DNA of 64,000 nt from Megasphaera cerevisiae DSM 20462 (GTDB taxonomy: Bacteria; Bacillota; Negativicutes; Veillonellales; Megasphaeraceae). The translations under genes and the position numbers were made by a program. Each line of letters begins with the position of its first letter. The stretch's first letter is position 1. The stretch covers positions 41,689 to 105,688 of the forward strand of contig NZ_LEKT01000004.1 in the NCBI RefSeq assembly GCF_001045675.1, read 5' to 3'. This document shows positions 8,529 to 17,990 of this stretch, in pieces. The notes under the pieces are model-generated. The model was not told the origin of the DNA. It was given only the letters and a program-made list of their open reading frames with translations, and searched no databases.

Positions 8529-9666
8529 GATAAACCAATTCACCGGCAATGACTGTCTGCTTTATGCGGAAATCATTGCTGTCCAATACAACAAAGTCCG
8601 CCTGTTTTCCCTCCTCCAAAGAACCGATACGGTCGTCCACACCCAAATCACGGGCAGGATTGATCGTTGCCATAGCAATGACATCCGGCAGAGACGCGCC
8701 GGTATTAATCAGAAAATTAAGAATAACCTGATTCATTGCCGCAACACTGCCTGCCAGCGTTCCATCTGCCAGACGGGCCTGTCCATCCTTGACATAGACC
8801 GTCTGTCCGCCTAATTCTGATTCTCCGTCAGGCTGGAGACACGCCCGCATAGAATCGGTTACAAGAAGGATGCCGTCGCGTCCTTTCAATGTATATGCCA
8901 GCTTTTGCGCAGCCGGATGCACATGAAGATTATCACAGATTAATTCACAATGAGCCTTGGGGCACAATAAGGCCGCTCCTGCCAGCCCGGGCTGCCGATG
9001 ATGAAAAGGAGCCATGGCGTTGAATAAATGAGTGATATGACACAAGGGACCATTCTCCATGACATCCATCGCGTCTTCAAAGGATACCGCACTATGCCCA
9101 AAAGAAACAAGAATTCCCTTTTTCTCACATTGCTTTAAAAAAGTTTTATTCTTCAGCGTCTCCGGCGCCAAGGTGATGATTTTGACGATATCTGCATACG
9201 GTTCTATCCATGAAAAATCTGCAGGCAAGCTATTTTTGGCTTTTTGAGCTCCCTTATAGGCATTACAGATGAAGGGACCTTCCATATGCGCACCGAGAAT
9301 CTGCGCTCCGGGATTCTTTTTTGCTTCCCGTATGCGGTCCAGCGTTCGTTCGATCCGCTTCCGGTCATAGGTCATAGTGGTCGGCAAAAAAGAAGTGACC
9401 CCTGTAGACGGAAGTATTTTCTGCATAGCCGCCAATGCCTCGCCATGATCGTCATCCATCGTGTCCACACCATCACAGCCATGAATATGTTCATTAATAA
9501 AACCAGGAACAACAAATCCGCCGTTTGCATCGATTAATTCCGTGCACATACCGGCCCGAAAGGCACGGCGCGGAACAATTTTCCAAATATCCTTTTCGTA
9601 CATCAATACCTGCCCCGTCACGATTTCATTTGCTAAAACAACCAATCCATCTATAACTGCTTTCAT
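8512..9666 (-). CDS. nagA: N-acetylglucosamine-6-phosphate deacetylase
   Basis: Amidohydrolase of 384 residues that would convert GlcNAc-6-phosphate to glucosamine-6-phosphate and acetate. Metal and catalytic motifs are in order: INEHIHG, HMEGPF, FGHSAVSFEDA, HLFNAMAPF and LVTDSMRA (catalytic Asp). Length is normal for the family. A good ribosome site (AAGGAGTGA) precedes the ATG. It is first in a two-gene operon with nagZ, pointing to amino-sugar or cell-wall recycling; nagB is not in the window. Confidence 0.92.
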   Translation of the reverse strand: MKAVIDGLVVLANEIVTGQVLMYEKDIWKIVPRRAFRAGMCTELIDANGGFVVPGFINEHIHGCDGVDTMDDDHGEALAAMQKILPSTGVTSFLPTTMTYDRKRIERTLDRIREAKKNPGAQILGAHMEGPFICNAYKGAQKAKNSLPADFSWIEPYADIVKIITLAPETLKNKTFLKQCEKKGILVSFGHSAVSFEDAMDVMENGPLCHITHLFNAMAPFHHRQPGLAGAALLCPKAHCELICDNLHVHPAAQKLAYTLKGRDGILLVTDSMRACLQPDGESELGGQTVYVKDGQARLADGTLAGSVAAMNQVILNFLINTGASLPDVIAMATINPARDLGVDDRIGSLEEGKQADFVVLDSNDFRIKQTVIAGELVYHEATH

Positions 9667-10074
9667 GTATATTCGTCACTCCTTCATTATCTTGGCCGGA
9701 ATCCGAACCGGTATAAAAAATGAGATTCCAGGCATCCTTCAATCCAACCGCCGCAACTATTTTTTATTTTCAATATGTGTGGATAACTTCCATAAAAAGA
9801 GATCGGGGAAATGCTGCCAAACAGCATAAAATCAACATGCATCTCGATGTATCTACGAATATTACAAACCTCCGGCAATCAATTATCCACATTTCAAATC
9901 AGGTTATACACAATATTTTTTTTGTGTGCACAAAAATATAAATAGCGTATCTATGCCATTTACCGTTACTTTTTTCTATTATATATCTGTGTTTTACACG
10001 TGTTGTCCACCTATTTTCTTCCTGATTTCAAAAATATTCACAAGAAAAAGCGGCATAAAATAGCTATCTGCATA
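9667..10074. other. AT-rich intergenic region with DnaA-box-like sites
   Basis: Perfect 9-mers are TGTGGATAA (9778-9786, minus orientation), TTATCCACA (9883-9891) and TTATACACA (9904-9912). One-mismatch sites include TGTGCACAA near 9925, TTTTACACG (9992-10000) and ATATTCACA (10034-10042). Runs of A/T between 9905 and 9990 resemble an unwinding element. No coding frame of note is present. The region lies upstream of nagA and downstream of the dinB operon; dnaA and dnaN are not in the window. Confidence 0.55.
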
Positions 10075-10124
10075 AAAGTATCCACATTCTCGTCACAGAA
10101 CCATACACAGAATGTGGATACTTT
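10075..10124 (-). terminator. 16-bp inverted repeat, likely terminator of dinB operon
   Basis: Arms 10075-10090 and 10109-10124 are perfectly complementary with an 18-base loop. On the minus strand the second arm ends in ACTTTTATG, a weak T tract. It lies 52 bases past the stop of the small gene at 10176. Each arm contains GTATCCACA, one mismatch from a DnaA box. Confidence 0.5.
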
Positions 10125-10175
10125 GTGGATATGTCAAAAACATCCCGTCAGAAAGCGGATCTTCGCCAGTCAGTC

Positions 10176-10469
10176 CTACAGTAATTCGACAGGACGGCTC
10201 CAATCAATATGAACCCCTAATGCCAGCCAAATATAACACAATGCCAGCTTCAAATGATCCAGACTGGAAGCCGGAACCGCACTGACAGTTTCATAATACG
10301 ACAAATCAGTAAACCGGTGCATGGGCCGTTCCGTCGTCAGATATTTATATACACGGGCATTCACTGCGGCATCATTCAGACAGACCTCGACCGTTTTGTG
10401 TTCCGTATCATACATAATGTACCCATTATTGTTATCTCCGGTATGGGCGGCTACTTTAAAAATTGCCAT
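10176..10469 (-). CDS. Small protein of unknown function
   Basis: Not recognised. It has 97 residues, is soluble, with an N-terminal part that looks like beta strands (MAIFKVAAHTGDNNNGYIMY) and a C-terminal amphipathic/hydrophobic helix (LDHLKLALCYIWLALGV). AAGGAG lies about 8 bases before the ATG. It follows dinB by 44 bases on the same strand and probably shares its transcript. No cysteine motifs or signal peptide. Confidence 0.65.
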   Translation of the reverse strand: MAIFKVAAHTGDNNNGYIMYDTEHKTVEVCLNDAAVNARVYKYLTTERPMHRFTDLSYYETVSAVPASSLDHLKLALCYIWLALGVHIDWSRPVELL

Positions 10470-10513
10470 GGCATATACTCCTTATCATAATATGATATAA
10501 AAAAAATGATTTT

Positions 10514-11692
10514 TTATTTATTTTTAGTTTCATGAGACATTTCCCATAAAAAGCCCTTCATGATTGCCCGGCGGCCAAACCGCTGCTGCAATTTATCAAT
10601 AGAAGCAGCTACTTTTTCCTGTGTCTCCTCATCTTCCGAAAACAAATCACTTTGTACCTGAAGCGGCTGCAGCTGACTCACCGTAAGTCCCAGCAGCCGT
10701 ACTGGCTCAGCTGTTTCTTTTTTATTATACAATTTTTTAGCAGAAAAATACAATTGTTCTTCTGAGCAGGTCCCCATGCTGTCAATGGTAAGAGACCTTG
10801 TAATCGTACGGAAAGAGGAAAACCGCACCTTGATCGTAATGGTCCGCCCCATCAAATGATTTTGCCGCAGACGCCAGGATACTTCATTAGCCAGCAAACG
10901 AAACTGTTCATCCACTTCGGACAACGTTGTCAGATCCCGTTCATACGTATGTTCATTGCCGACAGACTGCGGACGGCGGCTTACCTCCAGCGGACGGTTA
11001 TCCCGTCCATGAGCCAGCTCATACAGACGCCGCGCTTGATTCCCCACGGCAGGGCGCAAGGCCTCCGGACTGGCCGCGGCGACATCACCGATCGTATGAA
11101 ATCCGGCCTGCTGCAAAGCCTGTTCTGTCACCTTGCCTACTCCCCAAAGCCTGCTAACTGGCAGAGGCTCCAGTATCTGACCCTCCGTTCCATACGGAAT
11201 CCAGACCAGCCCGTCGGGCTTGCGCAGATCCGATGCTAATTTAGCCAGAAATTTATTCGGCGCGATGCCCGCTGACGCGATCAAACCCGTAGTGCGGCGT
11301 ATATCCTCTCTGACGGCCTTGGCAATATCGACAACAGATCTGTATTTCAGTTCCATCCCCGATACATCCAAAAAAGCTTCATCCAATGCCAGTGGTTCAA
11401 TAAAAGGCGAATAATGAGAAAGAATAAGACGTATCTGATGAGAAATACGCCGGTAATGAGGCATACGCACAGGCAGAAACACACCATTGGGACAACGCCT
11501 TCGTGCCTGTTTCATACTCATGGCTGAATGGATGCCAAACGTCCGTGCTTCATATGATGCAGTCGCAACGACCCCTCTATCCATCAATCCGCCGACAATT
11601 ACAGGTAATCCCCGCAATGCCGGGTTATCCCGCTGCTCCACCGATGCATAAAAGGCATCCATGTCGACATGCATAATCCAACGCACAGTCAT
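10514..11692 (-). CDS. dinB: DNA polymerase IV (Y family)
   Basis: Translesion polymerase of 392 residues. Motifs are HVDMDAFYASVEQ (first catalytic Asp), SYEARTFGIHSAM, LALDEAFLDVSG (Asp-Glu pair) and a helix-hairpin-helix region around LWGVGKVTEQALQQAG, followed by the little-finger domain. The ATG at 11692 follows AAGGAGCGAG by 11 bases; the longer frame to 11734 lacks support. A TATAAT (11726-11731, minus) may be its -10. It lies divergent from a LysR gene and upstream of a small unknown gene. Confidence 0.95.
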   Translation of the reverse strand: MTVRWIMHVDMDAFYASVEQRDNPALRGLPVIVGGLMDRGVVATASYEARTFGIHSAMSMKQARRRCPNGVFLPVRMPHYRRISHQIRLILSHYSPFIEPLALDEAFLDVSGMELKYRSVVDIAKAVREDIRRTTGLIASAGIAPNKFLAKLASDLRKPDGLVWIPYGTEGQILEPLPVSRLWGVGKVTEQALQQAGFHTIGDVAAASPEALRPAVGNQARRLYELAHGRDNRPLEVSRRPQSVGNEHTYERDLTTLSEVDEQFRLLANEVSWRLRQNHLMGRTITIKVRFSSFRTITRSLTIDSMGTCSEEQLYFSAKKLYNKKETAEPVRLLGLTVSQLQPLQVQSDLFSEDEETQEKVAASIDKLQQRFGRRAIMKGFLWEMSHETKNK

Positions 11693-12023
11693 GTTTTTTT
11701 CTCGCTCCTTTTCTCTGATATTTTTATTATACAACTTTTTTACCCTACAAATATAGATATAGATTTAGTTTACCTTATTTTCATCAATACTGTCATAAAA
11801 TTTCCACGTACTCCCTGCTGTTGTCATTTTTTTAAGTTTCCACGCTTTTATTATTATATCATTATCTCCAATTCAAAACGAATTGAAATGTTCGCAATAT
11901 TCACCTCTATCCCTATAGCTGTTTTAATCCAAATCAGCTTACGCTGGCAAAAAAATAATAATCTTCTTTTCTCTTTTGAAATATGTTAAGATTAATACCA
12001 GTAAAGAGAGGTGAGCTAACGGT

Positions 12024-12920
12024 ATGGATTTATTTCAGTTAACATACTTTATTGAGGTCGCACATAAAAAAAGTTTTACCAAGGCATCAAAGGCGCTTCA
12101 CATCAGCCAGCCGTCTATCAGTAAAGGAATCAAGGCTCTTGAAGAGCATTGGAATGTCCGGCTGTTTGACCGCAAGGGGAAAAATGTCGAGCTGACGGAA
12201 AGAGGTTCTTATTTACTTCCCCGCATCGAAGAACTCATAAAAAATTTTACCCGGTTGAATGAAGAAATGGAATCACCCCATTTTCTGAATGCGGGAAAAT
12301 TGGCCATCGGTATCCCACCGATGATAGCGTCTTCTTTTATTTCTCCTTTTATCAGCCACTTTATTACCTCTTATCCCAATATTGAACTGGAACTCACGGA
12401 AGTCGGCTCCCAGGATGTCATTTCGGCTATCGATGAAGGGCTTATACAAACAGGCTTTGTTGCTCTGCCTATTGCTACAGAAATGCCTTATGATTTCTTT
12501 ATTTTCACCAAGGAATCTCTGGAGGTTGTGCTTTGGCCGAATCATCCTCTGGCTGGCAAAACAAGCCTTACCTTGGAAGATATCAAGGAAGAGCCACTGG
12601 TATACTATCCAAAATCCTTTTCTCTCAACTCGTACATCCGATCCTTTTACCAGCAGATCATGGCCCATCCCAAAATCGTATGCCAAAGCAGTAATTGGGA
12701 TCTTCTCGTTGAAATGGTCGGTTCCCATCTGGGCATTGCCCTGCTGCCGCAGAGTATCTGCAAACGTATTCCCGACGGCAAAGCTGTCCACATTCCGCTC
12801 ACCGATCCGGAGATATACTGGACGCTGGCCATGATCTGGAAGAGCAAGGGCTTTTTGTCTCATCCGGCCCGCACATGGGTCCAATCCTTTAAGGATTATT
12901 TTAAAGACACTCATTTATGA
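12024..12920 (+). CDS. LysR-family transcriptional regulator
   Basis: Protein of 298 residues with the LysR N-terminal winged helix (FTKASKALHISQPSISKGI) and a C-terminal effector-binding fold (about residues 90-295). AGAGGTGAG precedes the ATG by 10 bases. It is followed 31 bases later by an unknown gene and is divergent from dinB. LysR proteins usually control a neighbouring divergent operon, but dinB is an unlikely target, so the target may be the next gene or the antiporter locus; this is not resolved. Confidence 0.9.
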   Translation: MDLFQLTYFIEVAHKKSFTKASKALHISQPSISKGIKALEEHWNVRLFDRKGKNVELTERGSYLLPRIEELIKNFTRLNEEMESPHFLNAGKLAIGIPPMIASSFISPFISHFITSYPNIELELTEVGSQDVISAIDEGLIQTGFVALPIATEMPYDFFIFTKESLEVVLWPNHPLAGKTSLTLEDIKEEPLVYYPKSFSLNSYIRSFYQQIMAHPKIVCQSSNWDLLVEMVGSHLGIALLPQSICKRIPDGKAVHIPLTDPEIYWTLAMIWKSKGFLSHPARTWVQSFKDYFKDTHL

Positions 12921-12951
12921 ACAATAAATTACTATCAAGGAGTCCTGTATC

Positions 12952-13734
12952 ATGTCATCCCATGAAGTATCCGCTGCCGATAAAACAGAACTATTCAGTC
13001 ATCAGCAGGATGATTGCCTGTTCAGCGCCCTGGCCGTCGAAACGGCAGGACTGAATTATCTGGACCAGTTGAACCGTAAGCGGCGTGATCCTTTATCACC
13101 ATCTGAAGAACGAACAGCCGCTCTGCACAAATTAATCGATTTGGAACATAAGCTATTTCACTATATTATCAAACAAACACCGATTAGTTATTTCAACGCT
13201 GATTTCCGTGAACAGACTGCAATGTACATCACTATGCGTAATATTTTTCTCAAAGCAGACGCTTTCACGTTCAAACGGCACCGCCTGCGCTTTCTGCTGG
13301 ATCTGCTGCGTCTTTACGGAGATGACCCTTGCCGCATCCTGCCTGAACGAGACATGATGAAGGAAAAGCTGGAATGCAAGCTGCTGCATGAATACCTGCT
13401 GCTTGATATGGGACAGAAAAACACAGAAGATATTGGCCGTGAAGCGGTTTCCAACGGCTATCACGAATGCGACTATACGCTGGAAATCGAAGAGGTCTGG
13501 AAGCATCCCATGAAGGCTGTTCCACGAACAAATTTCAACTATGTAATCCAAAGCTTATCCTGCAGCAGGGCCGCTGTCTGCACTGCCGCTTACATAAAGG
13601 CCCACAAAAAGGAAATGATCCAATCTCAGTGGGTTGTCGATGCCGACGCCATTCAAGCATCCTGCAGCAGCGCCCTTCCTGCTGTCACGCCTGCTGACAT
13701 TGCCACTATCCGGGCCATGTATATTTTCTCATAA
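12952..13734 (+). CDS. Unknown protein downstream of LysR regulator
   Basis: Not recognised. It has 260 residues, is soluble and mostly helical, with charged segments around residues 40-60 and 95-140 and seven or so scattered Cys (CRILPERD, CKLLHEYLL, ECDYTL, LSCSRAAVCTAAY, ASCSSAL). There is no signal peptide or membrane segment. AAGGAG precedes the ATG. It is probably co-transcribed with the LysR gene and ends at a strong terminator. Possible roles such as a small-molecule sensor partner or chaperone cannot be supported. Confidence 0.7.
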   Translation: MSSHEVSAADKTELFSHQQDDCLFSALAVETAGLNYLDQLNRKRRDPLSPSEERTAALHKLIDLEHKLFHYIIKQTPISYFNADFREQTAMYITMRNIFLKADAFTFKRHRLRFLLDLLRLYGDDPCRILPERDMMKEKLECKLLHEYLLLDMGQKNTEDIGREAVSNGYHECDYTLEIEEVWKHPMKAVPRTNFNYVIQSLSCSRAAVCTAAYIKAHKKEMIQSQWVVDADAIQASCSSALPAVTPADIATIRAMYIFS

Positions 13735-13748
13735 ACGATTTCATCCAG

Positions 13749-13779
13749 AGAGCGATTGCACATGCAATCGCTCTTTTTA
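13749..13779 (+). terminator. Intrinsic terminator
   Basis: Arms 13749-13760 and 13763-13774 (AGAGCGATTGCA / TGCAATCGCTCT) followed by TTTTTA, 15 bases after the unknown gene. Confidence 0.85.
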
Positions 13780-13842
13780 TGTCAGAAAAATTCCTACAAA
13801 AAAATCAGAGTTTTTCCGCTACAGATGTTATAAATAATTTAT

Positions 13843-13870
13843 TATACTAACAGTATCAACCAGTATCAAC
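13843..13870 (+). promoter_or_regulatory. Weak promoter with tandem 10-bp repeat before the antiporter
   Basis: A -10-like TATACT (13843-13848) has no good -35 (TACAGA at the 17-base position). CAGTATCAAC is repeated in tandem at 13851-13860 and 13861-13870 around the expected start of transcription. A weak -35 plus direct repeats suits an activated promoter, for instance by the NarL-type regulator at 17956; that link is inference. Confidence 0.4.
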
Positions 13871-13961
13871 CATGGAACGGATGCAACGAAACAACAGACA
13901 GCCTTTCAGAATGCAGCGTAGCAGGCTGACAACTATCCGTTAAAAAGAAAGGAGTTTTTTT

Positions 13962-15311
13962 ATGCTTAATTTATTGTATCAATTTTTTAAAACTAGTCCG
14001 GATATCGAACAAATCAAAGGTGCCGATGCTGTCAAGAAAAAATTCAACAGCATGCGCTGGCGCGTATTTGCTTCCATCACGATCGGATACGCTTTCTACT
14101 ATATTATCCGGCAGAGCTACTCAGTCATCAAAAAACCTCTGTTAGCTTCCGGGATCGTTACCCCGACAGAAGTAGGTATTATCGGTTCTATTTTCTTCAT
14201 CACCTATGGCCTAGGTAAATTTACCAACAGCTTCCTTGCCGACCGTATGAACAACAAGCGCTTCTTTTCATTCGGCCTCTTTATTTCTTCCCTGACAATG
14301 GTCGGCATGGGCCTTGTGAATTCATTTGTTCCGCTGGCAATCCTGTGGGGCCTGAACGGCTGGTTCCAATCCTATGGCGCCGGACCATCCATCGTAGCCT
14401 TGAATCAGTGGTTCAGCAATAAGCAGCGCGGCACACTGTACGGTGTCTGGTTTACCAGTCACAATCTGGGCTCCTCGTTTGCATATTTTGCTATTGCAGC
14501 CATCGTATCTGCCTATAACTGGTCTATGGGCTTTGTAGCTGCCGGCATTATCTCGCTGATCGGCACAGCTTTCATTTACTTCGGCATGAGCGACCGTCCG
14601 GAAACACAAGGTCTTCCCAACGGCTCCGTCTATTACGGAGAAAAAACGCAGGAACAGGTCGATGCGGAAAAGGAAAAATCTGTCGGCACCATGCAGTGGA
14701 ATGCCGTCGTCAAAAATCCGGCAGTCTGGATTCTCGGCTTATCCTCTCTATGCGTATACATTGCCCGCTATGCCGTAGAAAGCTGGGGCGTCGTATATCT
14801 AACCTCCCAAAAAGGCTACGATATCATGGGTGCCGCCGGTGTTATGGCTTACATGCAGGTAGCCGGTATCTTCGGTGCCCTGCTGTGCGGCGTGATTTCT
14901 GACAGATTCTTCAATCATAAGCGCAATGCGCCGGCACTTATCTACGGTGTATTATATTCCATGTCCATTGCCGGCTTTGTATGGGCTCCGCAATCCTTTA
15001 CGATGGATCTGCTCTGTATGACCTTCTACGGCTTTACTATGGGCGCTTTGGTCTGCTACATGGGCGGTCTCATGGCAGTCGATATCGTACCGAAACGCGT
15101 TACCGGCGCGGCTATGGGCATGATCGGCCTGCTCAGCTATGCCGGTGCCGCCATTCAGGAATTTGTCACCGGCAAGCTGATGACAGTTATGGTTGTCAAT
15201 GGTACTAAAGTATATGATTTCGGCATGGCAACCGAATTCTGGGTCGGTGCCGCCGTTGTGTCTACCTTACTTGCCCTTCTTGTTTGGAATGCCAAACCGC
15301 AGGAAGACTAA
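13962..15311 (+). CDS. Organophosphate:phosphate antiporter (GlpT/UhpT family)
   Basis: Major-facilitator carrier of 449 residues with 12 predicted membrane segments. The N-terminal region RWRVFASITIGYAFYYIIRQ and the following segment with FNSM and KKPLL are typical of the OPA family (GlpT, UhpT, UhpC), which exchange glycerol-3-phosphate or hexose phosphates for inorganic phosphate. AAAGGAG lies before the ATG. A terminator separates it from a PhnD-like lipoprotein and a two-component pair, the arrangement of sugar-phosphate sensing loci (UhpABCT, HptRSA, Pgt). Whether the substrate is glycerol-3-phosphate, hexose phosphate or phosphoglycerate is unknown. Confidence 0.85.
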   Translation: MLNLLYQFFKTSPDIEQIKGADAVKKKFNSMRWRVFASITIGYAFYYIIRQSYSVIKKPLLASGIVTPTEVGIIGSIFFITYGLGKFTNSFLADRMNNKRFFSFGLFISSLTMVGMGLVNSFVPLAILWGLNGWFQSYGAGPSIVALNQWFSNKQRGTLYGVWFTSHNLGSSFAYFAIAAIVSAYNWSMGFVAAGIISLIGTAFIYFGMSDRPETQGLPNGSVYYGEKTQEQVDAEKEKSVGTMQWNAVVKNPAVWILGLSSLCVYIARYAVESWGVVYLTSQKGYDIMGAAGVMAYMQVAGIFGALLCGVISDRFFNHKRNAPALIYGVLYSMSIAGFVWAPQSFTMDLLCMTFYGFTMGALVCYMGGLMAVDIVPKRVTGAAMGMIGLLSYAGAAIQEFVTGKLMTVMVVNGTKVYDFGMATEFWVGAAVVSTLLALLVWNAKPQED

Positions 15312-15371
15312 TACGCTATCTCATTTCAACTATATAGTCTCTTTTCTCCCGGGCCCCCGCCTTAGGGGCCG

Positions 15372-15408
15372 AAAAAACAGCTGCCTGCATCTTAGACAGC
15401 TGTTTTTT
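15372..15408 (+). terminator. Intrinsic terminator after the antiporter
   Basis: Arms AAAAAACAGCTG (15372-15383) and CAGCTGTTTTTT (15397-15408). It makes the antiporter a separate transcript from the sensor operon. Confidence 0.85.
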
Positions 15409-15586
15409 ATATGTCTCCTAAAACAAGGTACCACACAGGCTTTTCTGGAAAAATTCACGCCCTTGGTATACATGCCTTCAGTATGCCTTGGAGAAATACC
15501 TAGTCTAAAAAGACATACTGATTTCTATCTGTTATTTTCATGCTATAATAAAATAATATATGATAACAAATCAGGGAGATTATAGA

Positions 15587-16522
15587 ATGGAACAGCGCAA
15601 CCGATGGATATATATACTCAGCATAGCAGCGATCTGCCTGCTGCTGCTTTGCGCAGGCTGTGACACGCCGCAGGGAAACATAGATTTCACAAAAACGCAG
15701 GAGCACACGGCAGTGGCAGAAGAACCGGCAGAAAAACCTCTCCGCATCGCCTTTGCCTCGGTTATTTCACCAAAAGAAACCCGCCAGGCCTACCAGCTCC
15801 TCGTCGACCATATCTCTCAAAAGCAGCACCGTCCGGCCGTACTGCTGCAGCGCCGCACTTATGAAGAGCTGAACACGCTCATGTCTAACGGCGATGCCGA
15901 CGTGGCCTTTTTCTCTACAGGAGCCTATTCAGCCTATCACGGCAAAACGCCTATTGAAATGCTGGCAATGGGACAAACCAACGGGACGATTTACTATCAA
16001 ACCTATCTCATTACCGCTGCGGACAGCGGCATTACCAGCTTTGATCAGCTTCGGGGGCGGGTCTTTGCCTTTACGGATCCCCTGAGCTACTCCGGTCATT
16101 TAGCCATTGATTTTCTGCTTCTGGACAGGGGAACCTCGCCGGAGGCCTATTTCAAACGCTTCTTCTATACGTACAATCATGACAAATCCATTTGGGCCGT
16201 TGCCAACCACCTGGCCGATGCCGCCAGCATCGACAGTCAGATCTATGATTTTGTCATGCAGACCAATCCGCAGCTTCTCGAAAAGATCCGCATTATCGAT
16301 ATTCTGCCGGAAGCGCCGACAGGCCCTATCGTCATGCGCAGTGATCTGCCGGAGCAGGAAAAGGACGCCCTGCGCCGTATTTTCTATGATATGGATCAGA
16401 CCCCGGCCCTGCATGGGGCCTTGCAGCATGTCGTCATAGACAAATTTATCGCGCCGGACCCGTCGCTGTATGAAGAACTGCGCCGTAAATACAACGTCCG
16501 CAGCCATAGGCAGGGAGAGTGA
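15587..16522 (+). CDS. PhnD-like substrate-binding lipoprotein
   Basis: Lipoprotein of 311 residues: a signal peptide ends in the lipobox LLCAGC (about residues 19-24), then a PhnD-type periplasmic binding fold (starting PLRIAFASVISPKETRQ) with the ligand-loop motif FTDPLSYSGHL. PhnD proteins bind phosphonates or phosphate-like ligands for ABC import, but no ABC permease or ATPase is nearby. The kinase gene starts one base after the stop. A sensory role presenting a phosphorylated ligand to the kinase, as HptA does for HptS, is therefore likely; this is inference. AGGGAG lies 8 bases before the chosen ATG. Confidence 0.85.
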   Translation: MEQRNRWIYILSIAAICLLLLCAGCDTPQGNIDFTKTQEHTAVAEEPAEKPLRIAFASVISPKETRQAYQLLVDHISQKQHRPAVLLQRRTYEELNTLMSNGDADVAFFSTGAYSAYHGKTPIEMLAMGQTNGTIYYQTYLITAADSGITSFDQLRGRVFAFTDPLSYSGHLAIDFLLLDRGTSPEAYFKRFFYTYNHDKSIWAVANHLADAASIDSQIYDFVMQTNPQLLEKIRIIDILPEAPTGPIVMRSDLPEQEKDALRRIFYDMDQTPALHGALQHVVIDKFIAPDPSLYEELRRKYNVRSHRQGE

Positions 16523-16523
16523 C

Positions 16524-17990
16524 ATGAAAAATTACACCTTATATGTAAAATTCAATGTCCTGATCGTCGGTACGATCTTCATCTGCGGCCTTCTCATCGC
16601 CAGCCTTCTCTTGTACACGACAAGCACGGAAATGGAGCATGAGCTGGATAAATCAGGCGCTGAAATCGCTGAATCCATCAGTACCATTATCAGTAACGAC
16701 ATTCTCGTGGACAACCGCTTTGCCATTACGGAACAGCTCATGCACACCCAGAGCAGCAACAAACAGATCCGCTATATTATCGTGTCCCATCCCAATGGAC
16801 AGATATTAGCCAGTACCTTTACCAACGGCATTCCTGCCGGTCTGCCTGCTGTCCGCATGCCTCAGGCCAATATTGCTCTAGACACAAAGACCTTTGACAG
16901 CAATGAAGGATATATTCGGGAGATTCTCTGCCCTATCGAAGACGGCCTGGTCGGCTATTTCCGCATCGGTCTGACGGAAAAGCCCATGATGCGGCTTATG
17001 CGGCAGCGGTTCGTTGAAATGATCACCCTCATTTTCCTTATTTGCATACTAGCTTCCTGGCTGGCCACGCGATATGCTCGGAATTTTCTAAAACCGATTC
17101 AGAACATGGCGGTCGCCGTCCGCCAGCTGGGACGCGGTAATTATCATGTCCGTGTTCCGGTGGAAACAACGGACGACGTAGGACGCCTGGCGCATGCCTT
17201 CAACAGCATGACAGATCGACTGTATGCCAAAGATCAGGAGAATTTTCGGCTCGTCAAAGCCCTGCAGGAAAAGGAAAAGCTGCGAATGTGGCTTATTAGT
17301 CAGCTATTCTCTGCCCGCGAGGATGAACGGTGCCGCATTTCCCGGGAGCTCCACGATGAAACCAGTCAATCCATGGTATCTATGCTGGCCTATTTGCGCT
17401 TAATACTGGATAAGACACCCGATGAAGAAGGCAAAGAACTTGTAAGGGATGTTCAGAACCTGACCCGGGAAACACTGGAAGGACTGCGGCATCTGGCCAT
17501 AACACTGCACCCGCCGCTGCTGGACGACCTGGGGCTGACTGTGGCCATCGAGAAATACCTGGATACCTTCCGGCGCATGCAGCCTCATATCCATACGTCT
17601 TTTTCCTTCAGCGGCAATATCGCACAATTATCCCATCCTATTTCGCTGCTTTGCTACCGCATGCTCCAGGAATCACTGACCAATATTGTCCGTCATTCCC
17701 GTGCTGATAGCGTATCTATCGCGGTTGCCGTAACGGACACGGAGCTGACCATGTCCATCGAAGATAACGGTATCGGCTTCAGTGAAGATACCGCCGAAAA
17801 GGCCCGTTTGGACAACCATTTGGGAATTGTCAGCATGCGGGAACGGACCTCGCTCCTGAACGGCACTTTTCATATTGACAGCACGCCCAATGACGGAACA
17901 CGTATTACCATCATTTTACCTATCACTCCCAAAAACGGCGAAGGAGGTCTTGTCGATGCCGAATCCAATCAAAATACTGCTGGCCGATGA
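16524..17990 (+). CDS. Membrane sensor histidine kinase, NarL-partner type
   Basis: Kinase of 488 residues: membrane segment about 9-32, extracytoplasmic sensor about 33-165, membrane segment about 172-192, HAMP domain about 193-245, then a HisKA_3 phosphoacceptor region (RISRELHDETSQSMVS, His expected to be phosphorylated) and a C-terminal ATPase domain (N box QESLTNIVRHSRA, G boxes DNGIGF and LGIVSMRER). It starts one base after the PhnD-like gene stop, with GGGAG upstream. The regulator gene begins inside its 3' end (35-base overlap). It probably reads the periplasmic lipoprotein and phosphorylates that regulator. Confidence 0.93.
   Translation: MKNYTLYVKFNVLIVGTIFICGLLIASLLLYTTSTEMEHELDKSGAEIAESISTIISNDILVDNRFAITEQLMHTQSSNKQIRYIIVSHPNGQILASTFTNGIPAGLPAVRMPQANIALDTKTFDSNEGYIREILCPIEDGLVGYFRIGLTEKPMMRLMRQRFVEMITLIFLICILASWLATRYARNFLKPIQNMAVAVRQLGRGNYHVRVPVETTDDVGRLAHAFNSMTDRLYAKDQENFRLVKALQEKEKLRMWLISQLFSAREDERCRISRELHDETSQSMVSMLAYLRLILDKTPDEEGKELVRDVQNLTRETLEGLRHLAITLHPPLLDDLGLTVAIEKYLDTFRRMQPHIHTSFSFSGNIAQLSHPISLLCYRMLQESLTNIVRHSRADSVSIAVAVTDTELTMSIEDNGIGFSEDTAEKARLDNHLGIVSMRERTSLLNGTFHIDSTPNDGTRITIILPITPKNGEGGLVDAESNQNTAGR

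Noticed and set aside
9667..10175. Chromosomal origin stated as fact
   Set aside because: DnaA-box-like sites are present, but dnaA is absent and gene orientation to the right is against it; kept only as a finding.
15587..16522. Phosphonate ABC transporter
   Set aside because: Only a PhnD-like binding protein is present; no permease or ATPase gene is adjacent and the partner is a kinase.
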